The position numbers and the translations under genes are program-made. A DNA stretch of 64,000 bases from Paenibacillus oenotherae (GTDB taxonomy: Bacteria > Bacillota > Bacilli > Paenibacillales > Paenibacillaceae). The stretch spans positions 310,001-374,000 of the forward strand of contig NZ_JAHZIJ010000002.1 in assembly GCF_019443105.1 (NCBI RefSeq). Reading direction: 5' to 3'. Below are positions 63,063 to 64,000 of this stretch, one piece after another. A model generated the notes under the pieces. It had not been told where the DNA came from, ran no database searches, and saw nothing but the letters and a program-made list of their open reading frames with translations. Within the stretch, counting starts at the first letter, position 1. Each line of letters opens with the position of its first letter.

Positions 63063-64000
63063 AAAGCTCCTACTCCCTTCGAATCATTCGATGCGTAGCC
63101 CTTATGCCCAGCCTTTGCTCTTGCGTCTGGACTGGCTCCTTTTGAAGCAACATAATCGCGGAAGGATTGCCAGAATGTCATCCGCTTATGGTCAAGCTTC
63201 GCCTTCGTATACTGCTTCGCCCGGGCAAAATTAGCCTCCGCTTGCTCCGCCATCCATGCTTTATTGCCGATTGCATTGGCAAGCAGATTCGCCAGCTGCT
63301 TATCATTGCCCGGCTTATGAAGCCATTCCGCTCCAATCAGCTCAGGAATGCCGCCCGCTGTCGAGGCAATAACCGGGCAAGCACGGCTCATAGCCTCAAT
63401 CGTCGCTCGCGGCAGCCCCTCTTGAAAGCTCGGCTGAATGTAGAGGTCAAGCCCATCCAGCCATTGGAATACAGCACTGCCGCTCGGCAGCACGCCGTGG
63501 AAGGTGACTAGCTCCTTCACGCCAAGCCTGGCTGCCAGCGCCTGCCATCTCTCCGGCGAACCGTCTCCAAGAATGTGCAGCTCAAAGGGGGTCAGCCCTT
63601 TGGCAATACGGGCAATTGCCCGCAGAGCGGTCTCGATTCCTTTGGTCCGTCCATTCAACGAACCGATAAGCCCGATCCGGAAGGGAGTAAGGCTTCCATT
63701 CTCCAGCATCGTGGACGTAATACGCTGCAGCCGCTCCTCCAGCACGGATTCGGCCGGGATGGGAATTTCCACATTGGAGCAGGAGCCTTGAACGCCCGAA
63801 GACGCAAGCGGGTAACGCTGCTGCAGAAACTGCTCGGTCACATAGATGCCATACGGCGCGCGTCGCACCAGGCGCCGCGTCTTCCAGAGAGCGAGCGGTG
63901 CGTACAGCTTGCCTTGAGCGCTCCCGTAATTCCACAGCCCGTCCCACGCACAGGCGACCATCTCTATGGAATATGGCTTGCCAAGCTGGCGGGCAACACG
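63059..64000 (-). CDS. GT4-family glycosyltransferase, C-terminal part (cut by window edge)
   Basis: At least 313 residues are in the window and the frame runs off the right edge (first residues RVARQLGKPYSIE), so the true start is outside. GT4 core: PFRIGLIGSLNGRTKGIETA, LHILGDGSPERWQALAARLG, FHGVLPSGSAVFQWLDGLDL and PSFQEGLPRATIEAMSRACP with the EX7E motif. Internal ATG 63961 is not a likely start. Probably adds a sugar to the lipid-linked glycan of this cluster. Confidence 0.9.
   Translation of the reverse strand, partial: RVARQLGKPYSIEMVACAWDGLWNYGSAQGKLYAPLALWKTRRLVRRAPYGIYVTEQFLQQRYPLASSGVQGSCSNVEIPIPAESVLEERLQRITSTMLENGSLTPFRIGLIGSLNGRTKGIETALRAIARIAKGLTPFELHILGDGSPERWQALAARLGVKELVTFHGVLPSGSAVFQWLDGLDLYIQPSFQEGLPRATIEAMSRACPVIASTAGGIPELIGAEWLHKPGNDKQLANLLANAIGNKAWMAEQAEANFARAKQYTKAKLDHKRMTFWQSFRDYVASKGASPDARAKAGHKGYASNDSKGVGAL

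Overview
The window looks like a chromosomal segment of a spore-forming, low-to-mid GC Firmicute, most likely Paenibacillus or a close relative. Evidence: AGGAGG-type ribosome sites throughout, many GTG/TTG starts, a T-box leader on tyrS, CcpA and cre-like sites, a bacilliredoxin gene, a gerP spore-permeability operon, a gerA-type germinant receptor operon, YjcZ-type mini-proteins and a MsmEFG/alpha-galactosidase locus. Synteny of tyrS, acsA-acuA-acuC, ccpA and ytxJ resembles the Bacillus subtilis acsA-ccpA region. No rRNA, tRNA, CRISPR or phage genes were seen.

Layout. 0-11.5 kb: tyrS (cut by the left edge) with its T-box, a bifunctional penicillin-binding protein, acetyl-CoA synthetase with its acetylation pair acuA/acuC, the nucleosidase mtnN, ccpA, ytxJ, a zinc-ribbon-like protein, a VanZ-like protein and a PfpI-like protein. 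11.4-15.1 kb: enzyme I and a NagE-like PTS EIICBA, translationally coupled and without HPr. 15.2-21 kb: a Q-rich repeat protein, a CoA-binding protein, aroA, two crcB genes, aroK and gnd. 21-26 kb: a sporulation cluster (alpha-crystallin-like protein, two YjcZ-like mini-genes, gerPA-PE). 26-33 kb: a carbohydrate ABC transporter, GH36 alpha-galactosidase and a frameshifted LacI repressor, ended by a truncated group II intron. 33.3-37.9 kb: a diguanylate cyclase, then an AT-rich patch with a signal-peptidase-like lipoprotein lacking its catalytic residues and two broken genes, then two DUF proteins. 38-46 kb: the glycogen operon glgB-glgC-glgD-glgA followed by a GH15 enzyme. 46-52.7 kb: an AraC regulator and a germinant receptor operon with two tandem GerB paralogues. 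52.7-53.7 kb: a repeat-dense, gene-free kilobase. 53.7-64 kb: a cell-surface glycan cluster (KPGEKPD-repeat secreted protein, membrane-anchored unknown, ugd, galU, PglE-like aminotransferase, PglD-like acetyltransferase, a glycosyltransferase fused to a phosphoglycosyl transferase, UDP-glucuronate 4-epimerase and a glycosyltransferase cut by the right edge).

How genes work together. CcpA is encoded here, and cre-like sites lie in front of acsA/acuA and the alpha-galactoside operon, so carbon catabolite control could link several blocks. galU, ugd and the epimerase form the path glucose-1-P to UDP-glucose to UDP-glucuronate to UDP-galacturonate. The PglE/PglD/PGT set suggests an N-acetylated amino sugar placed on undecaprenyl phosphate as the first sugar of a surface glycan.

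The most novel-looking signal is non-coding: three intergenic copies (about 21.25, 53.32 and 58.82 kb) of an array of CCTGC-N6-GCAGG hairpins with a conserved 50-61-50 bp register and inverted symmetry about its centre. A second family (25.95 and 52.73 kb) pairs a CCAC-N-ATAAAAGTGG hairpin with a GGGACAGCCCC end. A 41-bp minisatellite and a 10-bp tandem repeat lie beside these elements.
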